This document shows positions 34,717-41,757 of a stretch of DNA of 41,757 nucleotides, piece by piece (the first letter of the stretch is position 1; each line of letters starts with the position of its first letter). The DNA comes from Candidatus Anammoxibacter sp. (GTDB lineage Bacteria > Planctomycetota > Brocadiia > Brocadiales > Anammoxibacteraceae). A program made the translations under genes and the position numbers. The notes beneath the pieces were generated by a model. It had not been told where the DNA came from. It saw nothing but the letters and a program-made list of their open reading frames with translations, and did not search any database. The stretch covers positions 1-41,757 of the forward strand of contig JAIQZO010000019.1 of the NCBI GenBank assembly GCA_021777055.1. Reading direction: 5' to 3'.

Positions 34717-35517
34717 TTAATTTCCCGTACTTTGATATCTGTTAATACCAATCCTCCAGAACAGACATGCAATTCCAAAGACTATTATACCAACAATTGG
34801 TGTAAAGTATTGTAGGACTGGATGGAAAAGAGTTCGTTCACTTTTCTGTAAGAAATAGTTTGCCGGATAAAAATTGACAAACGCCAGGGGAAACATGAAT
34901 GTTAGAAAAAACTTAACCCAGATATTATAGATAGATACGGGGTAGTGGATGAACTCTTTTGCACTGTAAATGACAGTGTGGACTAGTGCTCTGTTTTTAG
35001 TCGTCCAAAATGCCGAGCTTGAGACTATAATCCTGATTCCTCCCTGGATTAATACTGCACCAATAATAACAGGTAAAATGAAAGCTGCTTTTGCCACGGA
35101 CCAATAGATATCTGCATAAATAGAGCCAAAGACAATAGCTGTTATCCCCAGTACAAAGTGGGCGATAGACGCAATCTCAAAATTTGCGCAGAGTATTTGA
35201 CACATTGGATTCAAGGGCCTGATCAGAAACCGGTCAAAATCCCCATTTATGATGAGGTCCTCGAATGAATTCAATGAATTAAAACATAATGATGTTATAC
35301 CCTGTGAGAAGATAAACAGTCCATAAAGAAATGCCATCTCTCCCAGATTCCATCCTCCAATAGTTTGAAACTTGGTGACTATGACATATACTATTCCTAG
35401 TTGAGCGAAATAGTAGAAGAATATGGCAAAGATAAAGAATATAAATGATACCTTATATTCCATCTTACATCTTATAGCCGACATTCCTAATTTCATATAT
35501 ATTTTAAAGTTATTCAT
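34717..35517 (-). CDS. ABC-2 type permease (DUF990-like), no ATPase nearby
   Basis: The protein has about six membrane helices and the pattern of DUF990/ABC-2 permeases: LGEMAFLYGLFIFSQGI, then the loop DLIINGDFDRFLIRPLNP and the late FPLAFVNFYPANYFLQK. These pair with a second permease and an ATPase to export lipids, sugars or drugs, but neither partner is in the window. I place the start at the ATG at 35517 (MNNFKIYMKLGMSAIRCKMEYK), giving 266 residues, the usual family size. The longer frame to 35607 adds 30 residues, partly coded by a dispersed repeat, and is less likely. The position next to repeats raises the possibility that its partner genes were lost. Confidence 0.82.
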   Translation of the reverse strand: MNNFKIYMKLGMSAIRCKMEYKVSFIFFIFAIFFYYFAQLGIVYVIVTKFQTIGGWNLGEMAFLYGLFIFSQGITSLCFNSLNSFEDLIINGDFDRFLIRPLNPMCQILCANFEIASIAHFVLGITAIVFGSIYADIYWSVAKAAFILPVIIGAVLIQGGIRIIVSSSAFWTTKNRALVHTVIYSAKEFIHYPVSIYNIWVKFFLTFMFPLAFVNFYPANYFLQKSERTLFHPVLQYFTPIVGIIVFGIACLFWRIGINRYQSTGN

Positions 35518-35589
35518 CTTAAATCCATTAAGGATATATTTTATAAATGCGGCTAAGTCGTATCCTAAATGTACGGAGTTCCATCTATT

Positions 35590-35654
35590 GAATTCTGTAT
35601 TCCACAAAAGCGACGAAACCTTAAAAAGAAGTATTTATAAAATAATACTATAAT
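35590..35654 (-). repeat. Composite dispersed repeat, copy 5 (minus)
   Basis: Minus strand: TATAGTATTATTTTATAAAT, ACTTCTTTTTAAGG, then TGTGGAATACAGAATTC. It overlaps the possible upstream extension of the permease gene. Confidence 0.65.
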
Positions 35655-35844
35655 ATGTTTAAGTTTTTGTGCAATAATATTTTTTAGATATAATAGACAC
35701 AGAAGGAGAAGCTTGACATAAATTTTTTTTTGTTGTAACGTTTTGATTATAATTTACAGGTAATACGGGTTTTATATTTGATTTTAGCTGGAATACTCTA
35801 ATTTAACCGGAGATAATGGCATCTATCACGTTGCCAATTTAACT

Positions 35845-36057
35845 ATGAAGAATACTGATGAAAAGAAGGTAGGGTTTCTTAAAAAGACCAGGGCATTGCT
35901 CTGTCACCATTGTCCACTTTGTAAACATGGACGAAATCATCCTACGTCCTTATTAGGCAAAGTATTTCACCACAAACTCCATTCTGAAAATTGTCCCATG
36001 TGGAAAGCAGAGCAGGAGTTATATAAGGGGGTGGATGAAACTTGCGAAAATAAGTAG
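35845..36057 (+). CDS. Cys/His-rich mini-protein, possible metal binder
   Basis: The 70-residue protein contains CHHCPLCKHGR (Cys20, 23 and 26), HHKLH and ENCPMWKAEQELY (Cys50). The spacing of three Cys, several His and one later Cys suggests a zinc or iron-sulfur site. Small proteins with a CHHCPLC..NCPxWKA pattern appear familiar as uncharacterised proteins of anaerobic bacteria, but I cannot name the family. No clear ribosome site is seen before the ATG. It converges with the HgdB-like gene. Confidence 0.65.
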   Translation: MKNTDEKKVGFLKKTRALLCHHCPLCKHGRNHPTSLLGKVFHHKLHSENCPMWKAEQELYKGVDETCENK

Positions 36058-36235
36058 ATTTTTCGGAGTCGTTGTTGCTATGTATTTGGATAAAGCCTTT
36101 GTAAAGAGCAATTCTATTATCTTAAGCGGAGTTAACTTGTTTGCATCTGAGTTCAGTCCTACACCCTTTACAAGGATACTCCGCATTTATGTGTGTAAGG
36201 TAAAAGAAGGAAATCCATACCTCCTCAATAACTAA
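36035..36235 (+). CDS. Doubtful short frame overlapping the mini-protein gene
   Basis: A 66-residue frame begins inside the end of the Cys/His-rich gene, right behind AAGGGGGTGG. It ends one base before the stop of the opposing gene. The product has no recognisable features. Kept only because of the purine-rich site before its ATG. Confidence 0.2.
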   Translation: MKLAKISRFFGVVVAMYLDKAFVKSNSIILSGVNLFASEFSPTPFTRILRIYVCKVKEGNPYLLNN

Positions 36236-37495
36236 TTACCCTTCCAGCATTTCAATAAAAGCCTCTATCCGTGTTTCCATTTGCCCCATGGTGGTAAGGA
36301 AATTTTCTGCTTCAATAAACAGGACCGGATAACCTTCTTTCTGTAATTTGTCTCTGATATATGGATATTCAAAGAGGTGAATATCGTCAAATTTCAGGGC
36401 GAAATATATGATTCCATCCGTACGGGAGTCTTTAACCGATTCCATTATGGATTTCCACCTTGATTCAGTATCAACCATCCTTGAGGTTGGGATAGTGAGG
36501 TATCGGTTAGCAAGTGATTCCAATGGATTGTCGTCAGTGTGATCAACAAGGCTTTTAAAATAAGGCATTCCAATGCATAAATCTTCGCACACTACCCTTG
36601 CGTTCTTCTCTTCAATTGCTGAAATTATGTCAGGGGATACCATTGCACTTCCCACTATCATTATTCTAGGCTTTTCGTGTCCTGTTTCATTTTTATGACA
36701 CGCTTGTCTCTTTTCAATGGCTTCCAGATATTCCGTAACTGTATCATTTACAATCTTCTTTTCCTCTGTCTGACTCCATCTGATTATCTTAAAAAAATCG
36801 GAAGCTGAAAATGGGCAACTATTTAAATTCCTCTGTTCACCGAGTTTTTTTAGTAACTGCCTTGTTTCATTGCATAGTTCTATTGCAAGGTTCAGTCTTT
36901 CATCTGTGATTTCCACATCAAAGGCCTTTTCCATCCCATGCTTAAGGTAGGAAATGCCCGATCTAAAACATTTCTTTCTTAGAGAGTCTGACCCTTTTGG
37001 TACATCCAGCATAAATACAGGTTGAGAATTTACAGCAGATTGCCATACATCATACAGCCTTCTATGTGCATCACTTATATTTGAAATTATTACACCGTCC
37101 AGTGATCTATAATTCCCCTCCAGCGCACCTTCAAGGCAGGCAAGAACGTATGGATCAAATGTTTTTGGTAGATGTACTGTAGCTTTTTTAGCAGGCTTTT
37201 CACTACCTAAAATACGATATGGAATCTTTCCTGCTGCAATTATTAACTCTTCCGGAACATGAATGGAGAGGTATCCTATATGGTTTTCGAGCTTTTGACT
37301 ACAACTACGATCTAAATCTTTGGGAAACTTTAACTTGTCCATGAAATCTTTACCAACTATATCATTCCTGAAAATGTTTTTTGTGAATGTGAAATCGTAT
37401 GATAGCCAACCGGATAAAAAAAAGCAAATGTTTTCAAATGGTAAAATATGCATCCATTTTGATAATATATAGGTGCTTATTATAATTTTAGACAT
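36236..37495 (-). CDS. 2-hydroxyacyl-CoA dehydratase beta-subunit-like protein (HgdB/BcrC) lacking Fe-S cysteines
   Basis: The protein matches the HGD-D family, whose members bind a [4Fe-4S] cluster and reduce or dehydrate acyl-CoA with the help of an activator ATPase. Shared parts are ISIHVPEELIIAAGKIPYRI-type start of the core, LEGALEGNYRSLDGVII, RRLYDVW, FMLDVPKGSD and the late ARVVCEDLCIG. Two usual Cys ligands are changed: the C of the NLCPF motif is Asp114 (KTFDPY) and the C of NTCD is Ser141 (NISD). The Cys in EDLC is kept. No partner subunit or activator is in the window. The first 51 residues do not fit the family; the ATG at 37342 would give a normal 368-residue protein. Confidence 0.78.
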   Translation of the reverse strand: MSKIIISTYILSKWMHILPFENICFFLSGWLSYDFTFTKNIFRNDIVGKDFMDKLKFPKDLDRSCSQKLENHIGYLSIHVPEELIIAAGKIPYRILGSEKPAKKATVHLPKTFDPYVLACLEGALEGNYRSLDGVIISNISDAHRRLYDVWQSAVNSQPVFMLDVPKGSDSLRKKCFRSGISYLKHGMEKAFDVEITDERLNLAIELCNETRQLLKKLGEQRNLNSCPFSASDFFKIIRWSQTEEKKIVNDTVTEYLEAIEKRQACHKNETGHEKPRIMIVGSAMVSPDIISAIEEKNARVVCEDLCIGMPYFKSLVDHTDDNPLESLANRYLTIPTSRMVDTESRWKSIMESVKDSRTDGIIYFALKFDDIHLFEYPYIRDKLQKEGYPVLFIEAENFLTTMGQMETRIEAFIEMLEG

Positions 37496-37834
37496 TTTAG
37501 TGTATTTTAAGCACTCAATGTTTGTACTGATTTGTGTTTCTCAAAAAATTAATCGGATAACAAGGCTCTTAATTGTAAATTTAATAGTATAGGGATTTTC
37601 ATTTTAATTCGTTATACCGTAGATAGTTGTACATTATTGATTCTGTGATGAGGTATTGCTCACCTTACAAAATATTGTGTGTTGCAGATAATTGAAATGG
37701 TTTTCGTTATTACTGTTAAGTATTGACTCAAACCTAAAGGTATGAGCTACATTTCGTAACTCAAGGTTTTAGCCTTGATGATGTACGGGTAGAGATGTCT
37801 GTTTGCGATAGGAGACGTGCCTCGTTGGAGACTT

Positions 37835-37861
37835 TAGTCCGCCGTAGGCGCTAATTTAATA
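37835..37861 (+). repeat. GTCCGCCG-type repeat, copy 2
   Basis: TAGTCCGCCGTAGGCGCTA then ATTTAATA, matching 10446-10470 and 37905-37931. Confidence 0.65.
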
Positions 37862-37904
37862 GTTCATTAAACAATCTCTGTGTTTCTGTGGAATTTTGTG
37901 ATCA

Positions 37905-37931
37905 AAGTCTACCGAAGACGCTAATTTAATA
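37905..37931 (+). repeat. GTCCGCCG-type repeat, copy 3
   Basis: AAGTCTACCGAAGACGCTA then ATTTAATA. It ends five bases before the GDPD start codon, so it forms the gene's leader. Confidence 0.65.
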
Positions 37932-37935
37932 AAAT

Positions 37936-39864
37936 ATGGTTTTAGTAAATAAAAAGCCTTCCCGAACAGAATATATTCTTTCTATACTCATTGCGACCGC
38001 AGTTTTATCACTATGCATTACGGCATCTTCATCGATAATTCCTGATAATAAGGTAATTATTGTTGCTAATAAAGGTGTTCTCGACGTGGCCCCTGAAAAT
38101 ACAATGGCTGCATTTAAGATGGCCGTGGAACTAGGCGCAAACGGCATAATGGTTGACCTGCGGAGAACAAAGGACAAAAGACTTGTTTTAATGCATGATG
38201 AGGAAATTGACCGAACCACTGACGGGATGGGAAGGGTTGACATGATGTTGTATGACGAGCTCCGTTTATACGATGCCGGTTCCTGGCGAGGTGATGAGTT
38301 CAAAGGTGAAAGAGTACCTCTTCTTTCTGATGTATTGATGTTTTGTAAACTTAACGGACTTAAACTAATACTTGATGTAAAGCATTTTGGTATAGAAAGA
38401 CAGTTAATTGCTCTGATTAAAGAGTATGATATGATTGCGCATGTATATTTCTGGGGGATTCTTAGAAATATAAGGGAATTGGAGCCGAGTCTTTCTATAT
38501 ATAACCTTCTCTTTGTAAAAGCTAATGAGATAGAGCGAGATACCGTGGAATTTGCCCATGCTGAAAGAAACCATGTGTGTATAAAGATGCTGAATAGTGA
38601 TAATAGAGAGGTAGTAAAAAAAGGTATTAGTAAAAAAGCGGATGTAATTATTACAAATTTCCCACAGCTGATAATGGATATATTCCATGCTGACAACCCA
38701 TGCGAAGTAATCCTTCCTGGTCCTTCTGCTTATGTAGAAGGACAAATGTTGAATACTAACCTGGAGGATGAGGTGGAGATGGTGGATTTGTCGTTAAATG
38801 GAACCGGTGATAAAGGTGAAATGTTATATGTACGTGATGAACTCTCCTCTTTGTTCAGAATCATACAATCTAAAGAGGTGAATGAGGATGACGCCCGTAT
38901 GGCAGCATTAGCTATTTCCGGAGCAATGGAAAAAAGTGTAGTACCGTTACTGACAGAGCTCCTAACTCATAAAAAGGCGAAGGTTAGAAGAAATGCGGCT
39001 TGGGCATTAGGGTTAAGGATGGATACGGATGGGATAAATCCGTTATTAAAGATGCTGGAAGATGATGATGAAATGGTGAGACGTGAAAGTATTCTTGGGA
39101 TAAAAAGAATTTTAACTGTTAATATGCCTGGCGAAAAAAGGCAAGAACAGATTATTGACGCGTTGTTAACTGTTTTACGTAATGATAAAGTGCCTGAAGT
39201 ACGATATGACGCCGCAAGAACAATAGGTGATTTTCGCAATATAGAGACTGTTGGCCCTTTGATAAAAGTATTACAAAATGATCCTGATTGGAGGGTAAAA
39301 AGTGCATGTGCCGGATCATTAGGACAAGTTGGAAATGAAAACGCTGTAAAATCACTGAAAACCCTCCTGATCACTGATCATAGTCTTGAAGCTGCATGGG
39401 CTCGAAAGAGGGCGGCTTGGGCTCTTACGGATATAGGGGCTCCTTCAGTTAACAGTTTGGTGGAGGCCCTACGGGATAATGAGGAAAATGTTAGACAGAG
39501 AGCCCATTGGGCCCTTATAAACATAGGTAAACCTTCAGTACAAGCACTGGTCGGCAGACTTAAAGACACAAATAAGGATATGCGAATTATGTCTGCGAGC
39601 ACGTTAGGTTGGATAAATGATGAATATGCTATTAACGCACTAAAATGGTCGTTGAAAGACCGTGTGCCCGGTGTTAGAATGGCAGCTATATGGGCATTGG
39701 GCAGGATAGGAAATGCAAATGTAATAGAGCCATTAAGGAAATTACGTAAGGATAAGAATTTCAGGGTCAGAATGCGTGTAACAGAGTCCATTAGCAGGAT
39801 AAATGATAGAGTGGAAGCATTAGCCGCTGCAGAAGCTGCTACGGCTGATGATGCTGATAATTAA
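37936..39864 (+). CDS. Exported GDPD-like domain with degenerate active site fused to HEAT repeats
   Basis: The 642-residue protein has an N-terminal membrane or signal helix (about 12-32), a glycerophosphodiesterase-like barrel (about 40-255) and, after a linker, HEAT/PBS-lyase-type repeats (about 300-630; units such as VRRNAAWALG, VRYDAARTIGD and VRMAAIWALGRIG). In active GDPD enzymes the motifs are HRG, PENT, ExD and HD. Here HRG reads NKG (45-47) and ExD reads MVD (72-74), while PENT and HD (87-88) remain, so hydrolysis is unlikely. The protein may bind a phospho-ligand or act as a scaffold through the repeats. No ribosome site is visible. The HtrA gene follows on the same strand after 310 bases. 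Confidence 0.83.
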   Translation: MVLVNKKPSRTEYILSILIATAVLSLCITASSSIIPDNKVIIVANKGVLDVAPENTMAAFKMAVELGANGIMVDLRRTKDKRLVLMHDEEIDRTTDGMGRVDMMLYDELRLYDAGSWRGDEFKGERVPLLSDVLMFCKLNGLKLILDVKHFGIERQLIALIKEYDMIAHVYFWGILRNIRELEPSLSIYNLLFVKANEIERDTVEFAHAERNHVCIKMLNSDNREVVKKGISKKADVIITNFPQLIMDIFHADNPCEVILPGPSAYVEGQMLNTNLEDEVEMVDLSLNGTGDKGEMLYVRDELSSLFRIIQSKEVNEDDARMAALAISGAMEKSVVPLLTELLTHKKAKVRRNAAWALGLRMDTDGINPLLKMLEDDDEMVRRESILGIKRILTVNMPGEKRQEQIIDALLTVLRNDKVPEVRYDAARTIGDFRNIETVGPLIKVLQNDPDWRVKSACAGSLGQVGNENAVKSLKTLLITDHSLEAAWARKRAAWALTDIGAPSVNSLVEALRDNEENVRQRAHWALINIGKPSVQALVGRLKDTNKDMRIMSASTLGWINDEYAINALKWSLKDRVPGVRMAAIWALGRIGNANVIEPLRKLRKDKNFRVRMRVTESISRINDRVEALAAAEAATADDADN

Positions 39865-39919
39865 TAGATCTTTTTATTGTTTCGTCCTGTTTAGCTGCAT
39901 AGATTTGTAGTTGTTTCAC

Positions 39920-39966
39920 TATAGTATTGCCCTGTAAAAACTTCTTACTTAGAAGGAAATCTTTAA
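39920..39966 (+). repeat. Composite dispersed repeat, copy 6
   Basis: TATAGTATTGCCCTGTAAAA, ACTTCTTACTTAGAAGG, then AAATCTTTAA. Confidence 0.65.
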
Positions 39967-40033
39967 CAGCTTTGGTTACGAATTGGCAGTACTATCAATA
40001 ACCCTATTCTAAAACAAACACAAATTTATGTTT

Positions 40034-40072
40034 TATTCTAAATTCTGTCACCTGACTCCTGTATTTTGATAG
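40034..40072 (+). repeat. CACCTGACTCCTGTATTTTG tract
   Basis: ATTCTAAATTCTGTCACC, then TGACTCCTGTATTTTGATAG; same family as the tracts at 12741 and 34101. Confidence 0.6.
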
Positions 40073-40174
40073 TTCTCTATTTGGTGATTATGTAAACTTT
40101 ACGATGCTTGAATTTATTATCAAGTTTCAAGTATCTAATTTTTAGAGAATGAATTTAAGAAAAATGAATTTCAT

Positions 40175-41599
40175 ATGAAATATAAGGTTTTAGTTAGATT
40201 ACAATATTCGGTAAAGATAAATTTGTATTTTCTGCTCATGTTGTTTTCCACTTCTTGTGTTTTGTTGTATCATGAATGCGAAGTGTTGGGTGATATAAAT
40301 TCCAGGAGAACAAATATTGTTACTGCTATAGAAAAAGCAGGACCAGCGGTTGTAAGCTTAAGTACTACACGGTTAGTTACTCAGCGACATAAAGATCCTA
40401 TCATGGGGTTTAGAAATAAATTCTTTTATAAGTTTTTTGAAGATTACTTTGGGAGTTTTAAACAAAAGAGAGTAGATAAACCTTTGGGTACCGGTGTGAT
40501 AATTGATGAAGGTGGTTATATAGTTACCAATGAACATGTCGTAAGCAGTGCATCAAGAATTAAAGTAATACTTGCAGATGGAACTGAATTAGATTCTATA
40601 CTGGTTAGTTCGGATCCAAATATAGACCTTGCAATACTTAAGGTTGAGTCTTCCAAACCGCTTCCTTGTATTGAAATGGGGATATCTGATGACTTGATGG
40701 TAGGGGAGACAGTTATTGCTATGGGGAATCCGTTTGGATTGGGGAATTCAGTGACAACAGGAGTGTTAAGCGCCTTAAATAGGACCCTGAACTTTGGAGA
40801 AGGTAACGTAAACCTTGAGTATGAAAATCTGATCCAGACTGACGCTTTAATAAATCCAGGTAACAGTGGCGGTCCGTTAATAAATATTGAAGGTAAGCTT
40901 ATAGGCATTAATACTGCAATTTTAAACCGTGCCCAGGGGATTGGATTTGCCATTCCTGTGAACAAAGTGAAAGAAACACTTGTTAGTCTCTTAAATTTTA
41001 GAGAGATTAAAAATGTTTGGCTTGGTGTAAAAGTTAAGAAATCTACTACGGATATAGATGGTCTAGAGATTATAGATGTGGAGAAAAAGAGCCCAGCAAA
41101 GAAAGCTGGATTGCGAAAAGGAGATATAATTTCTGCGTTGGACAATAAACATGTAAGTACATTACTTGATTACGAAAAATTTATTCTAAACAAGAATATC
41201 AATGATTCCATTGATATAACAATTGTCAGAGATGGCCGAGAAAAGGTTATAACTGTGACATTGATTAAAACCCCAATGCAATCGGGCGAAAGGATTGCAC
41301 GCGCTAAGCTCGGTATCCATGTTCAGAGATTAACTCCATCAATTGCCGAACGCCTTGGATTTAGATCAACAAGAACTGGAGTACTTGTTGCCGGGATAGA
41401 TAGTGGTGGACCAGCGGAAGAAGTTCAAATTCTACCGGGTTATCTTATTGTCCGTGTAGGACCATACAGAATCGTTGATATCGAAGAGCTTGGTATTATA
41501 TTAGGGCAAGTTCGTAAAGGTGAGGTTATTAATATAGGTTTGATCTGGGCAGACAGTTATGGAGAACACCGCGGATATGCACGGGTAAAGGTAAAGTAG
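40175..41599 (+). CDS. HtrA/Deg-type serine protease with two PDZ domains
   Basis: The 474-residue protein has an N-terminal hydrophobic anchor or signal (about 15-30), a trypsin-like domain (about 45-260) and two PDZ domains (about 265-355 and 365-470). The triad is complete: His121 in TNEHVV, Asp151 in NIDLAIL and Ser231 in NPGNSGGPL. Deg proteases degrade or hold misfolded proteins in the cell envelope and often respond to envelope stress. Size and layout match DegP/DegQ. The sequence TSC near residue 28 is not a convincing lipobox. It may be transcribed with the GDPD-HEAT gene upstream, but a repeat-filled gap separates them. No regulator gene is adjacent. Confidence 0.93.
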   Translation: MKYKVLVRLQYSVKINLYFLLMLFSTSCVLLYHECEVLGDINSRRTNIVTAIEKAGPAVVSLSTTRLVTQRHKDPIMGFRNKFFYKFFEDYFGSFKQKRVDKPLGTGVIIDEGGYIVTNEHVVSSASRIKVILADGTELDSILVSSDPNIDLAILKVESSKPLPCIEMGISDDLMVGETVIAMGNPFGLGNSVTTGVLSALNRTLNFGEGNVNLEYENLIQTDALINPGNSGGPLINIEGKLIGINTAILNRAQGIGFAIPVNKVKETLVSLLNFREIKNVWLGVKVKKSTTDIDGLEIIDVEKKSPAKKAGLRKGDIISALDNKHVSTLLDYEKFILNKNINDSIDITIVRDGREKVITVTLIKTPMQSGERIARAKLGIHVQRLTPSIAERLGFRSTRTGVLVAGIDSGGPAEEVQILPGYLIVRVGPYRIVDIEELGIILGQVRKGEVINIGLIWADSYGEHRGYARVKVK

Positions 41600-41652
41600 A
41601 GAATTGGTGATAAAATATTTGATAGAGTAGAAAAAAGGAGACTTGAGTAGAT

Positions 41653-41757
41653 AAAGGCCCTCCCATTGGATAGTATATATGTGACTAGTAATAAATATCC
41701 AATGTAGAAAAAAGGAGGGCGCATGAAAACCGATTGTATATCAATAGGATTTGATTG
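41653..41757 (+). mobile_element. Left end of an insertion sequence, probably IS1380 family
   Basis: AGGCCCTCCCATTGGATA begins near 41656. About 40 bases later TATCCAATG and GGAGGGC mirror CATTGGATA and GCCCTCC, so the leader can fold. The transposase-like start codon follows. The rest of the element lies beyond the window, so its right end cannot be compared. Confidence 0.5.
41723..41757 (+). CDS. 5' end of a probable IS1380-type transposase, cut by window edge
   Basis: Only 11 codons are visible: MKTDCISIGFD. An AAAGGAGGG ribosome site lies 5 bases before the ATG. IS1380-family transposases often begin M-x-x-D/E-C-I followed by a short hydrophobic stretch, which fits, but the fragment is too short for a firm call. 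Confidence 0.45.
   Translation, partial: MKTDCISIGFD

Larger units (their letters stand above)
37496..37935. other. Intergenic gap with short repeats
   Basis: No gene is seen in 440 bases. Two GTCYRCCG-type repeat copies lie just before the GDPD gene, and a CTCAAGGTTTTAGCCTTGA hairpin lies near 37761-37779. Confidence 0.6.
39865..40174. other. Intergenic gap with repeat copy
   Basis: No gene is seen. The gap contains the composite repeat (39920-39966) and the CTGACTCCTGTATT tract (40034-40072). Confidence 0.6.

Noticed and set aside
35713..35753. TTGACA and TATAAT boxes before the mini-protein gene
   Set aside because: The spacer is 29 bases, far from the usual 16-18, so I did not mark a promoter.
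37926..38696. 256-codon minus-strand frame
   Set aside because: Complement of the GDPD-HEAT gene, whose plus-strand domains are clear.
1..41757. tRNA or rRNA genes
   Set aside because: Reading both strands I saw no tRNA-like cloverleaf with the GGTTCRA core or any rRNA stretch. The GTTCAAGTC hairpins near 10274 and 10407 have the wrong context for a tRNA T-arm.

Overview
The window is AT-rich bacterial DNA with many Gram-negative envelope genes (secretin, lipoproteins, exported propeller, HtrA protease), long intergenic gaps full of small dispersed repeats, and a mix of secondary-metabolite, sulfotransferase and 2-hydroxyacyl-CoA-dehydratase-like genes. This resembles a planctomycete of the anammox type (Candidatus Scalindua or a relative). 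That is an inference from general gene style; no rRNA or marker gene is present to prove it.

Layout. The window opens inside an IS21-type helper ATPase (IstB, 2-502) and ends at the first codons of what looks like an IS1380-type transposase (41723-41757), so accessory DNA lies between two insertion sequences. After a hairpin-rich repeat (781-985) come a type II thioesterase (1263-1967) and, convergent to it, a small lipoprotein secretin (1976-3400). From 4921 to 11229 lies a membrane cassette: a DUF697 protein on the minus strand, then a YojI/PvdE/SyrD-type peptide ABC exporter, an SPFH protein, a substrate-binding lipoprotein overlapping it, and a second DUF697 protein.

From 27506 down to 11389 all genes read on the minus strand and look like a biosynthetic cluster. 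In order of transcription they are a two-module NRPS (A-PCP-C-A-PCP) with an unusual C-terminal domain resembling acyl-ACP reductase, an exported TAP-like peptidase, a B12-type radical SAM protein with a PqqD-like tail, a beta-RFAP-synthase-like GHMP protein, a divergent TrpF-like barrel, a PaaK-like ligase and a GT1 glycosyltransferase. Together with the thioesterase and peptide exporter this suggests a reductively released dipeptide product, possibly carrying a ribosylated aromatic group. This is the most interesting part of the window and I do not recognise it as a known pathway.

The right third holds a small secreted His/Lys-rich protein, a 14-repeat YVTN propeller, two PAPS sulfotransferases, a small conserved protein, an orphan ABC-2 permease, a Cys/His-rich mini-protein, an HgdB-like dehydratase subunit that has lost iron-sulfur cysteines, a GDPD-HEAT protein with a degenerate active site, and an HtrA protease. 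A composite repeat (TATAGTATT box, AAAAACTTCTTTT hairpin, then a CTGACTCCTGTATTCTG-type tract) recurs in the gaps between these gene blocks.
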